From the NCBI GenBank assembly GCA_963662175.1, contig OY759215.1, positions 51,787,213 to 51,851,212 on the forward strand: a DNA stretch of 64,000 nucleotides. The letters run 5' to 3'. Source of the DNA: Aradus depressus (lineage: Eukaryota > Arthropoda > Insecta > Hemiptera > Aradidae). Position numbers and translations under genes: made by a program. Shown here in pieces: positions 54,893 through 64,000 of the stretch; positions within the stretch are counted from its first letter, which is position 1; each line of letters starts with the position of its first letter. The notes beneath the pieces are model-generated. The model did not search any database. It was not told the origin of the DNA and saw only the letters and a list, made by a program, of their open reading frames with translations.

Positions 54893-55101
54893 ACAAGTAG
54901 CGTGCTTGTCTATTGTACTCAAGATGAGGTTGAGCACGCCGTCCTTCAGCATCACGAACCTGTGCCAAGTCAGCTACTCGCCAAATGCCCTAATTAAATA
55001 TGGGTAGAGTAGTACAGTCGGGTATTTGTCCACTAGAGCGAAGAAATCCCCTCTGGTAGAAGGCGACATGACTTTGTCGTTAAAGCCCGGGCAGGTCAAA
55101 A
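54893..55101 (+). repeat. SINE-T, diverged
   Basis: AAGTAGCGTGCTTGTCTATT head remnant, GCACGCCGTCCTTCAGC, GTTAAAGCCCGGGCAGGTCA end. Confidence 0.7.
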
Positions 55102-55289
55102 ACAAACAAAATAAGAGTATCCGTTACTATTACTATTCTGCTTAGTACACGGGATGTTACCTATTACATATAAACATCACTATTACGCCCTTTATTAACG
55201 GACAGCCCACCGATCATCGCCGACTGGACCTAGCTCCTATGGACACCGTCCTGCGAACTCTGAGGCGTTCCTCCAGAACCTGCCCTCAC

Positions 55290-55460
55290 TGGGCATTACT
55301 GAATATAAGAAAGTCACTCTCAGAATTACGACGTACAATGAAATAAAAAAATACAGCTGACGCCAACTCCTTCATCCATGCAGACAGTTATGTCAGTATG
55401 AAATGATTTTGAGAAGAGACAGTGGTTGGTATAAAAATGTAATAGTCACATAACATACTT
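55290..55460. mobile_element. Fold-back MITE (GTGGCCATTACAGGAC family), partial
   Basis: CATTACTGAATATAAGAAAG, then TATGTCAGTATGAAATGATT, then GGTTGGTATAAAAATG. The left terminal repeat is missing. Confidence 0.5.
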
Positions 55461-55465
55461 ATTTA

Positions 55466-55786
55466 GTTAGTTATTATGACTCATGCCCGGGCTTTAACTA
55501 CGAGGTCATATCGCCTACTACCAGAGCGCTCTTTCGTCACCCTGGTGGACATGAGCCAGAAAACCTAAATTTGGCCTACCCTAAATTTTTATTTACCTAT
55601 GGCAGGGGTCTTTAACAAGTACCTGACATCGTACAGGCTCGGGACCATCGCATAACATCCTATCCGAAGGACGGGGTGCTTAAGTTTATTTTATTTGGGA
55701 GGTAAGGGCCTCGGCCGGGTTTCGAACCCACGACCTTGAGCTCAGAAGGCAAGCACGCATACCACTGAGCTACCGGCGTCCTCTCC
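55466..55786 (-). repeat. SINE-T, AATAACTAACT-tail type
   Basis: Near full length; head and B box intact (GGGTTTCGAACCC). Target duplication TACTTATTTA at 55456-55465 and 55787-55796. Confidence 0.9.
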
Positions 55787-55796
55787 TACTTATTTA

Positions 55797-56274
55797 TCTA
55801 TTGCTTTCAAAAACTTTGGGTATTTTGAGTTAAAACGGTTCCACCTCCTTACTGTGCTCCCTCGTACGTTAACAACGAAACTTGCGAAATTCATGACTAC
55901 ATGGAAAATTGAGAATATTTCATAAAAAGCCGGATGTTGCATTGGCACACCTACCTAAAGAGTGCTATTAAAACCCTAACTCAACCTCGTAATGAGACTG
56001 CCATTCAGAACTGTGGCCACAGACAGAAAGAGATTTATACAGACCACCCACCATAACTGTCAAGGGGCTAAAGTCAACACTGATTTACCATTGTCACTCA
56101 TTTGTGGTTGGTTCATTTGGGATCTATTCGCCATTGTTTTCAGATTTAAAGAGGAACCACAGGATTTGTGAAAACTGTCCACTCCAGAGTTGCCAGGTAT
56201 ATTTGGCAGATGAGGTGTCTACCTCACTTTATATGGTCATTAAATACCCAGATAAAGTAAAATAGTAGCTTAAC
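55797..56274. other. No gene recognised
   Basis: Mixed composition; no repeat or protein motif. Confidence 0.3.
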
Positions 56275-56326
56275 AGTTTGTAAAATAAATATAGTCTCAC
56301 CTCTCACAGATTTCATTAATTTTTGC

Positions 56327-56358
56327 TAGCCAGCTTTCGAGGTTGCCCTCATCATCAG
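56327..56358 (-). ncRNA. Hammerhead-like core, minus arm
   Basis: CTGATGA, T, stem II GAGG-GCAA-CCTC with a GNRA loop, GAAA, GCTGGC, TA. Stem III GCTGGC is nearly self-complementary. The triplet is CTA. TGC before the core pairs with GCA after TA, and further out an A-run faces a T-run, extending stem I beyond an internal loop. Confidence 0.65.
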
Positions 56359-56789
56359 GCAGTCTACAAAAAAAACATAATTTAGCAACAAAGAAACAGG
56401 TATAAAGTTAACATCCATAAAATATTGTGGTAATAAAATATTAAATAAATATAAATTAATTATATTAATAAAACGTAACTAAAATTAAATTGATATAAAA
56501 ATATAAAAAAACAAACATACCAGATAAAATAATTTTGAAAACAACATAATTTAAAATGTTTTAATAAATAGGATTTAAAAATTAAAATAAATATATAACT
56601 GTTCTAAAAAATGTTCAACAATTTAAAATTTCTATGCATGGGGATAACATATCTGTCCCCACCCATGAAATTTTTAATAGAATTATATACTTTTATTTTT
56701 ATTTTTAGATGTTATTATAGTTATTATTTTAGCTGGTATGTTCATTTTTAAAGCTCTTCATATCAATTTATTTTTTGTTACTTTTTATT

Positions 56790-57142
56790 CAGGGTTAGGT
56801 TAGGTTTTATGACTCATGGCCCGGGCTTTAACTACGAGGTCATATCGCCTACAACCAGAGCGCTCTTTCGTCACTCCGGTGGACATGAGCCCGACTCTAC
56901 TGTGTGAGTCCTAAATTTTGCCTACCATAAATTTTTATTCACTTAGGGCAGATGTCTTTAACGAGTACCTGACATCGTACAAGCTCGGGATCATCGCTTA
57001 ACGTCCCATAAGTAGGACGGCGTGCTTTAGTTTATTTTACCTCCCAGATAAAATACACTAAGGGCCTCGGTCGGGTGTCGAACCTATGATCTTGAGCTCA
57101 GAAGCCAAGCACGCATACCACTGAGCTACCGGCGCCCTCACT
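56790..57142 (-). repeat. SINE-T, telomere-like tail
   Basis: Full length; left end GGGTTAGGTTAGGTTTTATG, right end GAGCTACCGGCGCCCTC. CTTTTTATT at 56781-56789 and 57143-57151 is the likely target duplication, with small slippage. Confidence 0.9.
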
Positions 57143-57268
57143 CTTTTTATTTACATAATTACTTTATATTTATTTAATATTTTATTACCACAATATTTTA
57201 TGGATTTTAACAAACAGAACTTTATACCTGTTTCTTTGTTGCTAAATGATGTTTTTTTTGTAGACTGC

Positions 57269-57299
57269 CTGATGATGAGGGCAACTCGAAAGCCGGCTA
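57269..57299 (+). ncRNA. Hammerhead-like core, plus arm
   Basis: CTGATGA, T, GAG-GGCAA-CTC, GAAA, GCCGGC, TA. Stem III is the perfect 6-bp palindrome GCCGGC; the triplet is CTA at 57297-57299. One C of stem II is lost relative to the left arm. Confidence 0.65.
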
Positions 57300-57460
57300 G
57301 CAAAAATTAATAAAATCTGTGAGAGGTCAGATTATATTTTATTTTACAACCTGTGAAATAATCACTTTTCACTACATCAACTATCTTCATATTACTGTAA
57401 AATAGTAGTGTAATAATAGTGTAATAGTATAAGAGTGATAAAAGAAAAGTTATAATAAAA

Positions 57461-58215
57461 GTGAAAGCAAAGGTTGAAATGCAAACAAGTTGATCATCAT
57501 TGGTTTTCTGGGCTCTTGTGTTAATGGAGTCATTCACTGGACATCAGTCTACTGGAACCTAGACAATTACTACAAAATATATGAGGTGGCCATTACTGAA
57601 CTTTCTTAAACCAACTGGGAATTTAATAAGGAACATTATTGGTAAGAACCTATTTTTCGATAGGTCTAACCGCAATCCGGAAAATCAAGGAAACGTCCAA
57701 AAATATGTCTTTCGAAACTACATTTCAGGACGGTTTTTGGCTTGTATCTCAAAAACCGGACTATATGCAAAAAATCATACTTCATATAACATATTTATTT
57801 TAGTTTTTACTACAATATTTAGTTAAAAAGATTTATGATTAAGGTCGAAGGCATAAGATCTTGTAAAATGTACTTAGGCCTCGGAGTAAAGCGGTCTCGC
57901 CTTCATTTCCGATTTCGACCGAAATCTAATCACATCTATACTAGCACATGTGACTTCTTTATTCGTTTTCAAGTTAATAGGTACAATCGTTTTTGCGGGA
58001 TCTAGACAACCTTGCGAAAAATATTTATTTACAAGTCTCTTGAACATATAACATATTATATTGTGGAACATTGCAGTCTGTATGTCTTGTCTGGTTGAAT
58101 AGTAATTGTCTAGGTTCCAGTAGAGTGATGTCCAGTGAATGACTCCATTAACACAACAGCCCTGGAAACCAATGAATACTGATCAACTTGTTTGCATTTC
58201 AACCTTTGCTTTCAC
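57461..58215. mobile_element. Long-inverted-repeat element
   Basis: Arms 57461-57570 and about 58096-58215 are inverted copies (GTGAAAGCAAAGGTTGAAAT, GCAAACAAGTTGATCA, AATGGAGTCATTCACTGGAC). The interior (57575-58080) starts with a GTGGCCATTACTGAACTTTC MITE-like end and continues as repeat C. No coding frame. Confidence 0.6.
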
Positions 58216-58379
58216 CTGAGCTCCATGATAAACCTTTCCAAACCCACCTCTCATTTCATACATATGAGCTCTGTGCATTATAGGATTTAAAATATACTGG
58301 TAGTAAATTTGGGGTACAATAAAATATAATTATTTTACCCAAATTCACAAATTGTTCTTGAAAATTTCAATAAGATGGT

Positions 58380-58900
58380 AATAACATTATAAAGATATTA
58401 TGGAATATTTTAACTTTCTTATACCTGAAGTATACGTTTTGACCATTTTCGCGATGCTGTCTGTATATATGTGATTGTAAAGTTGTGAGCGCTCTATCAC
58501 AAAAACGGTTGTAGCTTCGAACTTTAAATTTGGAATGAAAGGCTCAAATGTGCTAACTTAGATCTGATTAGATTTTGACCGAAATCAGATCAAAATTGAG
58601 ACCACTTTACTTTGGGCCCTAAGAACATTTTAAAAGTTACTGCTTATATTTATGACCTAATCAAGTAATAGTTCTAGAGAAAATTAAAATACATATTTAA
58701 CATAAAATACAATTTTTCACAGGTCGCCCGGTTTTAGTGATACATGCAGAAAATCGCCTTGAAATGTTTTAAAACACATGTTTTTAGACATTTCCTTGAT
58801 TTACCCTGAAACGGTGAATCCTATCTAAAAATTGGTTTCAACCAAAAATGTTCCTTGTTAAATTTTCAATCGCTAGAGGTCCTTAGATTTGAGGTAGTAT
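58380..58900 (-). repeat. Interspersed repeat C, inverted copy
   Basis: Complement of the 57600-58080 and 48330-48720 sequences; shared blocks include GACATTTCCTTGATT and TTGAGACCACTTTACTTTG. A related diverged stretch is at 3150-3300 (TGTGAGCGCTCTAACTTAAA). Confidence 0.55.
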
Positions 58901-59089
58901 CAATATGACAAAAGTTATAACTCCTCAAACAATGAAAAATAAATTTCAGTGGGAAATATTTACATTTTTTACCATTGGTAGACCATAGGTATAACCATGG
59001 CAGTTTTTCGCCCTAAAACCACAATCTCTCTCTCTTGCCATTGGTAGTTTTTATGAAAAATTATAAGAATAAAGAAGAAAATTAAGTAT

Positions 59090-59260
59090 AAGTGATGTGG
59101 CCATTTCAGGACATTCTTATACCAACCACGCTTACAGATCACTCTCTCTCTCTCTCTCCCTCCCCTTCTCAAAATTAGGCATTACTGGGTATGAGAGTGC
59201 CACTCCTGGAATTACTTCCATATACCCAGTAATGGCAGTATGAAATGATTTTGAGAAGGG

Positions 59261-59327
<67 letters not shown>

Positions 59328-59369
59328 GTAAGGTTAGTATAAGAAAGTCCTGTAATGGCCACATCACAT
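59090..59369. mobile_element. Fold-back MITE (GTGGCCATTACAGGAC family), both ends present
   Basis: Terminal inverted repeats: left GTGATGTGGCCATTTCAGGA + CATTCTTATACCAACC, right the complement ending GTAATGGCCACATCAC. The interior has a second palindrome around ATTACTGGGTAT. A pure (GA)n run of about 60 bp (59265-59324) pairs with a short (CT)n run (59142-59158) on the other arm. Confidence 0.75.
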
Positions 59370-59459
59370 ATTTTATATTTATATTATATTTGATATTATA
59401 TTCCAACATTATAACATCCTTTTTTGAAGATAATTGCGAATTGATGTTGGGAAATCTTT

Positions 59460-60662
59460 ACATCCGGTCAAAGTATAGATATTGAAATGCCACCAATATG
59501 GTATGTTTTCTTTAACATTTGTCTATTTCAACTGACACTAATCTCTGTCACTGCATTTCCTGGACAGGATGTCGGATACGGATGAAGTACTATGTTGATG
59601 ATATTGGCTTGGGCTGAAACATTACGGTAGTTTCACCGACAACTTTATATACTACCCACTTCTACATCTGTAACTTGTAGTTTTACAGATATTCAACATG
59701 TTCTTCTTAAATAAATAAGTTAAGTCTCTTTATGTTTAACGATATACTACATTTCTCGTGGTGGATATTTGCGATGGACTCTCTGCTACGTTCTAAACTT
59801 CCATGTGGGTTGACAGCAAGAATACAAATTATAATATCATTATTCCTATGAAATGGAATAAAGTGCTCGCCTCCAATTGAAACATTACGGTTGTTTTACC
59901 TTATGGGTGGTAGGTATGTAGCATAACTGCGATATTTTCTCCTTTTTTATTGGCTACAGCCGTGTGTAAGAATGTGAGCGAGGAGCTGGCATAACTATGT
60001 CTACGTCGATGTTAAACAACATCACAGGTTTATTCCAGTGCCTTCAGTGAATGCTAATAAAATCATTTACTCTTAAGTTGAATTTATAAGATAGCTGAAA
60101 GGCGAGTCAAGGAAACGAATGGCATTTGAGGTGAGGAAGCTATGTGGAAAAGGTGTTAGGTCACCATTTCTGCCTTATAAGGAGCTATTAAATTTGTACA
60201 CAGCATTGAACATAAAATTGTTATAATTTAATGGCAGTTAAGGTCTCTCGTTGAACCTGTTGCTATGAAGGCTTGTCGGCTGCACCTGCCTGTGGAGTGC
60301 ATTTCTACTGACAGCAAGGAATCCACTTCATACATAATTCTAGAGGTTCTCTCGGGCTTGGAGCCGTTCGCCCGAACAAGTTCTCCCCGACCAAATATGT
60401 ACCTGATAACGGTGGTCCGTTAAGGCAAGTCTTGTCAAGCTTCCAACCACGATGAAGTTATACCTGCTTATGGAGTCTGTCATTTCCACTTTTTTATTTT
60501 TTTATTGACACGCCAGTACCTTCCCAGATGTCTGCCGTGTTGATTGGTTTGTATTGCTGTTGGAAAGTTTCTGCCTGGAAGGTTATTGAGCATTGGGCGT
60601 GTCAGTTGAAAAAGGCGAATGTTGAGACATTTCAATATCTATACTTTGATCAGATTTACCCG
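59460..60662. repeat. Segment bounded by a 28-bp inverted repeat
   Basis: AAAGTATAGATATTGAAATG at 59475-59494 recurs inverted at about 60628-60647, with weaker similarity outward (GTCAAAG / GATCAAAG). The interior of about 1.1 kb is mixed-GC without a convincing frame; AAACATTACGGT(A/T)GTTT occurs twice (59617, 59880). Possibly a deleted transposon; superfamily unknown. Confidence 0.35.
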
Positions 60663-60802
60663 GGCGTATATCTATTCGCCACCTAATATGTTTGAAGTTT
60701 TCTGAGGCGGCCGTGCGACTCGCCTCCACACAAAAACATTTTCCTTCAGGCCAACACGAATGAAATTGTACTGATGTACCACGATATTATTCTATTTACC
60801 AT

Positions 60803-60968
60803 ATGGTGTCTAACAGAATACTGGTTAGACATACTGTGGTGTCTAACAGAATACTGGTTAGACATACTTTGGTACCTAACAGAATACTGGTTAGTCACAC
60901 TGTGGTGTCTAACATAATACTGGTTAAACATACTGTGGTGTCTAACCGAATACTGGTTAGACATTATG
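60803..60968. repeat. 33-bp tandem array, open in both directions
   Basis: Five units of GTGTCTAACAGAATACTGG + TTAGACATACTGTG. Because 33 is a multiple of three, each unit adds 11 codons and long frames arise on both strands; these frames are by-products. Confidence 0.9.
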
Positions 60969-63061
60969 ATGGATATGTCCCATCACCTCCACCCGCATCA
61001 CAATATACATGCCATTGATGAGGACGCCGTTGCAAAGCGGTTCTGCTCAAAATGCTTTTTTGCGAGATTGAACTCATTTTAGTGATTTATCAGATTTCCT
61101 AGCTTTGGTCCAATCACAGATCTGACAGAAATTATTTAACAAAACATTTGTTTTTGTGAATGTTTAGATAATAAACAATTTTTTCATGGAACTAACTATT
61201 TTTGCAAGTTTAAAAAGAAAGGAATTTTACAGTGGGTTCTAGTCCGTTCGTTCTTTTTTTTTTTTTCATTGGTCCTATCTCAGATATGAAAAATTACCAT
61301 TTCATAAATGTACGAAATGATTAGCATTGGGTTTTTTTTAAATAGGACAAACCGTTTTCATTGGATCAACCTAAAGACTCTTGGGTGATGAATCATTCGT
61401 TTTTTTTTTTTTTCATAGGGGTTATAATGGTTGATGACTGTTCGGATATCACAGCTTCTATTATTCTAATATTCTTTTGTTTATTTGTCATGTTTTTATT
61501 CTTAGGGCAGTATGTCCCAGAATAATTATTATGTTTCATTAATTCATTTCATTCAAGAAAACCTTCTCTATTTTATTCTATATATTAAAAAATAAATAAA
61601 ATACATTAAAAAAGTAAAAAATTAGAAAAATTTATATATATATATATATATAATTTTTTGTTTTATTTTATTAATTTTTCTAATTTTTTACCTTTTTAAT
61701 GTATTTAATTTTTTTAATTGACCTCTGTTTTTCTTTATAATTACTCATTATCATTATTATTCTTTATTTTATTATTCTTACTTTGTTTTTATTTTTATAG
61801 TTTTTTTCATTGTTTTAATCATTTTTTTTTTTTTCCTTTATTCTATCTCATTTGGTTGATACCTACATTTTTTGTTTATTTCTTATGTATTATTCTTATG
61901 GGAAGGTAAGTCTAAGAATAAAGATTATTTTTCATTCAAAAAAACTTCACCTGGTATCCTTCTTTCCTCATCGATCTGAGATTCATAGGGGATTATACAA
62001 TTTGGCTTATAGTGAAGGCAGCCGCTACTTTAATTATCAGTTGCTTTCATTTATCAAGAAGAAAACAGAAACGATGAAGTGATTAGCTAAAATGAAGGAG
62101 CTCGCTTAGTTTTGAAGGGAAAGGTCGGATCAGTGGTCAACAGTCTTGGAATTAAATTGGATTTTTTGACTTGCGTGTTGAAAATTAATTTTTTCTTCAC
62201 ATCTGTTATATTAAACTGCTAATGGAATAACATGACATAAAAGAAAAAACAAACAGGGAAAATTGGATTTTATGTTAACATATCTCTTTTTTTTTTTTTT
62301 TCTTTAAGGTATGGAAGGGAAGAGAAGAAAAGAAACCAAATGAACACGTCAAGCAAGTCTGGAAGTGACAGTTGTAGGTCAGGCGTGAAACTGGGCGTAA
62401 GACGGGTCTGCGCCTATTAACAGATATCAGCGTAGGGGGCTGTCTTCAGAGCGGCTTTCAACATCACCTTCATCTGCAGAAAGCCCCCCCCTCTCTCACG
62501 GAAATTAATTTTCAAAACCGGATCCCCCCCCCCCCCCCCCTTTACCTACGAAGGGATTAATATCCTCCTTTCAAATATCTCAGAGGTCTTTTCAAATCCC
62601 TGGATGATAACTTCATAGCTGTGCAGGCGGCAAACCACTCAGTATACAGACTTCTGACATCCTGTCTGTCACTCACTTATTCTCTCTTTACAACTAACCT
62701 GCAGTGGAGAAATAAAAGCCTCTTCCTCATGGCGGAGTAAAAATGGCTAGGATTGACAAGCACAGTAAAAAAAAAAAAAACAGTTTATCGAGTAAGAAAG
62801 GTTAATTACACAGTACAAAATCGGTTAGTAAGACAAAGCAGAAAATTTCAGAGCGGTAAAAAATTGGAATGCCCAGTAAAAAAATTAAAGACTAAGATTT
62901 AAAATGCACAATACAAAATTGCAGTTTACCGAGTAAATTCAGTTGATGTATTCGAAAAAATAAAGTGTTGAATCTCCCATCGGTCCTTTTAGTGAAACAG
63001 TCCAGGTTCTCTTGATATAGAGAAACCCCATGGGGGAACATAAAAAAATATCTAATTGCGA
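60969..63061. other. No gene recognised
   Basis: T-rich and TA-rich stretches (61620-61900) and a mid-GC patch (62300-62700) with a C17 tract (62524-62540). No repeat family or protein motif found. Confidence 0.35.
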
Positions 63062-63660
63062 ACAGTCTAATTTATTTACCGTGAATATATCCTTTTATAC
63101 TCTGCCTTTATTTTTTTTACATTTCGTTAAATATTTTTAAATTAATATTTAATTTATTTACTGTGAATATAGCCTATTTACTGGGCGTTTATTTTGTTTA
63201 ACAAACGTTAAATATTATTCTACTAGCATTTAATTTATTTACTGTGAATATAGCCTATTTACTGGGCGTTTATTTTGTTTAACAAACGTTAAATATTATT
63301 CTACTAGCATTTAATTTATTTACTGTGAATATAGCCTATTTACTGGGCGTTTATTTTGTTTAACAAACAAATATTATTCTACTAGAATTTAATTTATTTA
63401 CTGTGAATATAGCCTATTTACTGGGCGTTTATTTTGTTTAACAAACAAATATTATTCTACTAGAATTTAATTTATTTACTGTGAATATAGCCTATTTACT
63501 GGGCGTTTATTTTGTTTAACAAACAAATATTATTCTACTAGCATTTAATTTATTTACTGTGAATATAGCCTATTTACTGGGCGTTTATTTTGTTTAACAA
63601 ACGTTAAATATTATTCTACTAGCATTTAATTTATTTACTATGAATACATCCTTCTTATGG
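63062..63660 (+). repeat. Satellite-like tandem array, 77/81-bp unit
   Basis: About seven units: ATTTAATTTATTTACTGTGA, ATATAGCCTATTTACTGGGC, GTTTATTTTGTTTAACAAAC, (GTTA)AATATTATTCTACTAG. The four-base GTTA is present in some units (81 bp) and absent in others (77 bp). The outermost units are more diverged, as expected for an array growing from its middle. Confidence 0.9.
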
Positions 63661-63894
63661 TGAGTTTCTTTTTTTAATTATTTGTTTACTTTTTTAAACG
63701 TGTTAAAAATGTATTACTTTGAATTTAATCTAGTAAATGTGAATTAATTTTGTTACTGTGAATAATATGTTTTCTACTGAACTTTTATTACTGTGCAGAA
63801 CTTTCTGCTACTGTGCATTTTGCATCAAATTTTCTTTTACTCATAACTCGGGTTCTTTTCTATATTACCATAAAGCACTTGAGATAGACCTCGA

Positions 63895-64000
63895 ATAGTA
63901 CTCACTACGCCAACAGGTTCGAACCCGACTGAGACGTTAAATGGCACGTTATGGAGCGTTAAATGGAGGTCTTGAGCTTGTACGATGTCAGGTACTCGTT
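63895..64000 (+). repeat. SINE-T copy, cut by the window edge
   Basis: AGGTTCGAACCCGACTGAGA (B box), then GAGCTTGTACGATGTCAGGT and ACTCGTT. The head is eroded; the body continues outside. Confidence 0.75.

Larger units (their letters stand above)
56275..57350. mobile_element. Penelope-like fold-back element with a SINE-T near its middle
   Basis: Left arm (from about 56280: CTCACCTCTCACAGATTT, then the core and ATCATCAGGCAGTCTACAAA) and right arm (to about 57340) are inverted copies of some 200 bp with a few differences. The inner part is AT-rich without coding capacity. A SINE-T disrupts the spacer at 56790. Confidence 0.7.

Noticed and set aside
59132..59409. Leu/Ser-repeat ORFs on the minus strand
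   Set aside because: Translation of the (GA)n microsatellite.
60746..61018. Overlapping 71-72-codon ORFs on both strands
   Set aside because: Produced by the 33-bp tandem array, whose length is a multiple of three; no protein family.

Overview
This is a eukaryotic, AT-rich, gene-poor and repeat-dense window. The only gene I can support with confidence is an insect NET-family zinc-finger gene (no ocelli / elbow type) at 14635-17302, in two coding exons with canonical splice sites. Its N-terminus, LALLAQTCSQIG block, FKPY motif, Btd-like box and atypical C2H2 finger place the DNA in an insect. The species cannot be fixed from the sequence; a hemipteran-like repeat-rich genome is my guess only. 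About 30 kb to either side is non-coding, as expected for a developmental regulator with a large regulatory territory.

The rest is mostly layered transposable elements. (1) An unclassified family, called family A here, has more than 25 copies, internal modules of about 160 bp, and a terminal hairpin ending in ACTTCCCC/GGGGAAGT; it is the oldest layer, since other elements sit inside it. (2) A tRNA-derived SINE of about 350 bp, called SINE-T here, has about 20 copies on both strands; one tail subtype ends in CCTAACCTAACC, which matches the insect telomere repeat. (3) Penelope-like, fold-back elements carry hammerhead-ribozyme-like cores on both strands (4943-5050, 23506-23787, 33898-33996, 43927-44017, 56327-57299), with stem I and stem III covarying between families. 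(4) There are deleted DNA transposons: two hAT elements with target duplications, a PIF/Harbinger-like element with a MADF-domain fragment, Helitron ends, and fold-back MITEs. (5) There are LINE remnants (Jockey-like and R1-like), two of which are fused to SINE-T in the same arrangement.

Region by region: 1-14 kb is repeats (Helitron, Penelope-like element with nested LINE, Harbinger derivative, family A, a 31-bp tandem array). 14.1-17.5 kb is the NET gene. 17.5-35 kb is repeats, a 700-bp three-copy repeat, a hAT element and a degenerate protein fragment. 35-58 kb is the densest SINE and family A zone, with nested insertions and two GC-richer islands (42960-43250, 45950-46400) that could be regulatory. 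58-64 kb holds inverted-repeat elements and two tandem arrays. The most unusual signals are the palindromic hammerhead elements, the SINE-LINE composites, the telomere-like SINE tails, and an in-frame 15-codon repeat at 25266-25400.
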